A stretch of DNA of 64,000 bases, taken from positions 62,001 to 126,000 of the forward strand of contig JANYBL010000109.1 in NCBI GenBank assembly GCA_025360815.1, written 5' to 3'. Positions 61,595 to 64,000 of the stretch are shown here, in pieces (the stretch's first letter is position 1; each line of letters opens with the position of its first letter). The notes below the pieces were generated by a model that saw only the letters and a list, made by a program, of their open reading frames with translations, ran no database searches and was not told the origin of the DNA. Origin of the DNA: Burkholderiales bacterium. Lineage in GTDB: Bacteria > Pseudomonadota > Gammaproteobacteria > Burkholderiales > Usitatibacteraceae. Made by a program: the position numbers and the translations under genes.

Positions 61595-64000
61595 ATGGAT
61601 TTAAAAATTGTTTTCACCAAAACTGCCAAAGGGCTGACGCAGCTCAATCAAAAAACCCAATCGCTCTCGCGCGATTTGACTAAGGCGCTCAAATTAATTG
61701 ACGGCAAGTCTACCGTCGAGCAACTTTCCGATAAAACTGGCATGGCGTTACCCGCATTGCAAAAGGCGCTCAATGAGCTCAAGCGCGAGGGCTTTGTCAA
61801 AATTTTTGAAGTGAAAGTGGAAGAGCCGCTGACAGATTTTGGCGGCGATGATGATTTTGATTTCACCGCGCCAACCAAAATGGCTGCCGCGCAATCATCA
61901 CCAGGCGCGTCAGCGACATCCCGCGTCCCGGCCATGCCCGCGTTCGGGCCATCACCGTACCGGACGCCGGCCGCCAACGATCAAGTTGCGCGAGTCGAAG
62001 TGCCGAAAGTAGCGGCAGCACCAGTGGCCGCCGCCCCAGCGCCAAGTCCCGCTCCGAAACCAGAGCTGCCGAAAGCACCCGCCGCGCCTGAAGTTGATGA
62101 GGCCGCTTTAATCGCAGCGCGTATCAAATCCCAAGCTGAAGCTCGGGCGCGCGCCGAGCGCGAAGCGCAAGTTAGAGCACGATTGGAAGTCGAGGCGCGG
62201 GCACGCAAGGAAGCCGAACTAAGGGCGCTGGAAGAGGCGAAGCGCGCCCAAGAGGCCGCTGAACACGCCCGTGCAGAGCTCGAGTTGCGATTGGCCGAGG
62301 AAAATAAACAGCGCGAAATTGCCATTGCTACCCGCGAGAAAATGACGCGCGACCAGCTCGCAGAGCAAGCCGAGCAGCAAAAAGCACTGGCCGCCGCGCG
62401 TGCCAAAGCAGAGGCGGAAGCGCATGCACTTGCGCGTGCACGCGTCGCTGCCGAGTCCGAAGCAAAATTATTGGCTGAAGCGCGTTTGCAAGCCGATGCG
62501 GCCGCCAAAAAACAGGCGGTTGAATTTGAGTCGGCGCAGCGTGATCTGCGGCAACAGTTGAAGGCGGAAATCGAAGCGCAAGTACGCGCTGAAATGGAAG
62601 TCATGCTCAAGAGCGACATCGAAGAAAGTGCGCGGGTCGAGGTCGAAGCGGCGGTTCGGCAGGGTGCACAAGAAGATGCGCGTCGCATGTTGGAAGTGCG
62701 CTTGGTTGAAGAGCGTGGCCTGCTTGAACGGGCGGGTGCCGCCGCCACACAACGCGCCGAAGCGGATGCGAAGAGCATGTTGGCCGAGCAAGAGACCAAA
62801 ATACGCGCTGAAATGGAAGAGCGCATCGCGGCACTCAATGAAGAAAAGAAAGTTGCCGAGGCCACCGCACGCGAAATGGCTGTCGCGCAAGCTGATGCAG
62901 CCGCAAAAACAGCAGCCGAGTTCTCAGCGCGCTTAAAAATTGAAGAGCAGGCACGCCAAAAAGCGCAAGCTGAAACTGAAGCGCAGCGATTGCGTCTGGA
63001 AGAACTTGCACGCAGCGAAGCTGTAAAACGTGCCCAAGTTGAAGCCGAAATGGTAGCCAAATTGGCGGCGGAAAAAGAGGCCAAAATTCAGGCAGAGGCG
63101 CGTGCGCTGATTGAGCAGGAGCTACGCGAAAAAGCACATCAGGCGAGCCTCGCCGCGCTGGCAATTGAAAAAGAAGCGAAAGCCGAGGCCGAAGCCCGCG
63201 CCCACGCCGAGCAAGAGTTGCGTGAAAAAGTATTGCAGGCCAGTCAAGCTGAATTAGCGGCTGAAAAAGAAGCCAAAGCGCAAGCTGAGGCGCGTGCGCT
63301 GGCCGAGCAGGAGATGCGGGAGCAAGCCCTAGAGGCCAACCAAGCCAGTCAAGCGCAGTTAGAGATTGAACGCAGGGCGCGTGAAGAGGCGGATCGCAAT
63401 GCGGCAGCGCAAAGGCTCAGGCTTGAAGCGCGTGCCCGTGAAGAGGCCTTGGAACGCGAGCGGGTGGAAGCCGAAATGATCGCCAAGCTCGCGGCTGAAA
63501 AAGGCGCAACGGCGGATGCGGAAGCACGCGCGAAGTCCGAGTCCGCCAAACGTAAGCAAGCCGAGCGGGCAAGCCAGACTGAACTTGAAAGCGAACGGCG
63601 CGCCCGTGAAGAAGCAGAACGCAAAGCAGAATCCGAAATGGCGGCGCGGGAAGCCACTTCGCGTGCCGCATCGCAGCAGGCGGTGGAGTTGGAGCGTTTT
63701 GAGCAAGAAGCCGAAGCGCGGGTGCAGCATGAGCGCGCCCTACGTGAAAAAGCTGAAGAAAAATCTAGGCTGGAGGAAGAAGCCGAAGCCGCTTCTCGTG
63801 CTGGGCAGGTTGCCCGTCTGCGAGAATTGCAAGAGCAAGCCGAGCGCACGCAGATTGAGCAGTCGGAAATCGCCTCTGGCAAACGGCGTCGTCCCGTCAA
63901 GCGTGAGCGCCATTTGCTGCGGTGGACGATGGTGGGCCTGCTGGGTTTATTTGTATTCGCAGTAATCCTGATTCAAGTTGTCCCATTGCGCACAGTGAAT
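61595..64000 (+). CDS. Long coiled-coil membrane protein with N-terminal winged-helix-like domain (3' truncated by window)
   Basis: An uninterrupted frame runs from ATG 61595 to the window end (802 residues, no stop). Residues 1-70 look like a winged helix (L-T-K-A-L-K-L-I-D-G-K-S-T-V-E-Q-L, L-K-R-E-G-F-V-K-I). An Ala/Pro-rich linker (about 85-160) follows, then some 590 residues of Ala/Glu/Arg/Lys heptad-rich coiled coil, a basic patch and one membrane helix near 778-796; more must follow. The Pro-Leu after the helix resembles AsmA-like proteins, but this is weak. A protein tethering a winged-helix head to the membrane by a long rod is unusual; function is unknown. Confidence 0.75.
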   Translation, partial: MDLKIVFTKTAKGLTQLNQKTQSLSRDLTKALKLIDGKSTVEQLSDKTGMALPALQKALNELKREGFVKIFEVKVEEPLTDFGGDDDFDFTAPTKMAAAQSSPGASATSRVPAMPAFGPSPYRTPAANDQVARVEVPKVAAAPVAAAPAPSPAPKPELPKAPAAPEVDEAALIAARIKSQAEARARAEREAQVRARLEVEARARKEAELRALEEAKRAQEAAEHARAELELRLAEENKQREIAIATREKMTRDQLAEQAEQQKALAAARAKAEAEAHALARARVAAESEAKLLAEARLQADAAAKKQAVEFESAQRDLRQQLKAEIEAQVRAEMEVMLKSDIEESARVEVEAAVRQGAQEDARRMLEVRLVEERGLLERAGAAATQRAEADAKSMLAEQETKIRAEMEERIAALNEEKKVAEATAREMAVAQADAAAKTAAEFSARLKIEEQARQKAQAETEAQRLRLEELARSEAVKRAQVEAEMVAKLAAEKEAKIQAEARALIEQELREKAHQASLAALAIEKEAKAEAEARAHAEQELREKVLQASQAELAAEKEAKAQAEARALAEQEMREQALEANQASQAQLEIERRAREEADRNAAAQRLRLEARAREEALERERVEAEMIAKLAAEKGATADAEARAKSESAKRKQAERASQTELESERRAREEAERKAESEMAAREATSRAASQQAVELERFEQEAEARVQHERALREKAEEKSRLEEEAEAASRAGQVARLRELQEQAERTQIEQSEIASGKRRRPVKRERHLLRWTMVGLLGLFVFAVILIQVVPLRTVN

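Noticed and set aside
61981-63084. Minus-strand Ser/Ala/Arg-rich frame of 367 codons
   Set aside because: It is the antisense of the Ala/Glu/Arg-rich coiled-coil gene; low-complexity coding sequence often leaves an open antisense frame.
1-64000. tRNA, rRNA, CRISPR arrays and insertion sequences
   Set aside because: None recognised by reading; no regularly spaced repeats of CRISPR size and no transposase motifs. A tRNA scan and covariance-model search would settle small RNAs.

Overview
The window looks like a chromosomal segment of a Gram-negative betaproteobacterium, probably of the order Burkholderiales. The evidence is a DUF2863-type protein (44739-46079), a TonB-dependent receptor, several LysR regulators, a GlcDEF operon, AceB, and the general gene style. 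GC content is moderate (about 50% by eye). Genus cannot be fixed from the sequence alone. No rRNA, tRNA, CRISPR array, transposase or integrase was recognised. Coding density is high and most genes sit in short operons.

Left part (1-15.6 kb): the end of a YCF48-like beta-propeller gene and an MMPL/RND exporter, closed by a good terminator. Then come a DUF423 membrane protein, a MOSC protein, an SPFH-GYF protein followed by a double zinc-ribbon membrane protein (resembling the YdjI/YdjG pair of Bacillus), an alpha/beta hydrolase with a 15-bp tandem repeat, an SDR, a Y-family DNA polymerase, free-methionine sulfoxide reductase (msrC), a small secreted basic protein, oligopeptidase B (ptrB), a DMT exporter and a lipoprotein.

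Middle (15.6-33.7 kb): a coherent beta-glucan utilisation locus. One operon encodes a TonB receptor, a tryptophan-halogenase-like flavoprotein, a sugar ABC transporter, a GH1 beta-glucosidase and a GH16 beta-glucanase. A second encodes a GH3 glucosidase, glucokinase and a FucP/GluP-type sugar permease. A LacI-type regulator follows. Both operons begin with the same promoter layout (TTGACA, 17-bp spacer, CAnnAT) and a near-identical palindromic operator just downstream of the -10. The locus is bounded by two direct copies, 116/126 identical and 17,930 bp apart, of the 3' end of an NTF2-family gene. The right copy is the intact gene and the left copy is a remnant. This suggests that the locus was inserted into, and restored, that gene end.

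Right part (33.7-64 kb): a YbaK-type deacylase, formate-tetrahydrofolate ligase (fhs), a TPR-like protein, a Ser/Thr kinase fused to a C-terminal cyclic-nucleotide-binding domain, MAPEG and DUF456 membrane proteins, glycolate oxidase GlcDEF, DUF2863, a LysR regulator, SRPBCC, a GlcG-like protein, a zinc-ribbon protein, an SDR, a Cys-rich protein and a PAS-PAS-GGDEF-EAL protein. Next is a tight four-gene operon: a small protein, a Kv-beta-like aldo/keto reductase, a PycTM-like DUF5706 membrane protein and a KTSC protein. It is followed by malate synthase (aceB) with a divergent LysR, a FecR/DUF6600 secreted protein, and the start of a very long alanine/glutamate-rich coiled-coil membrane protein cut by the window end.

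Metabolically, beta-glucan breakdown to glucose sits beside glycolate oxidation to glyoxylate and its condensation to malate. Both would suit a bacterium feeding on algal or plant polysaccharide and exudates; this is inference. The signals most worth following are the direct-repeat-bounded locus, the orphan PycTM-like gene coupled to a Kv-beta-like reductase, and the kinase with a cAMP-type pocket.
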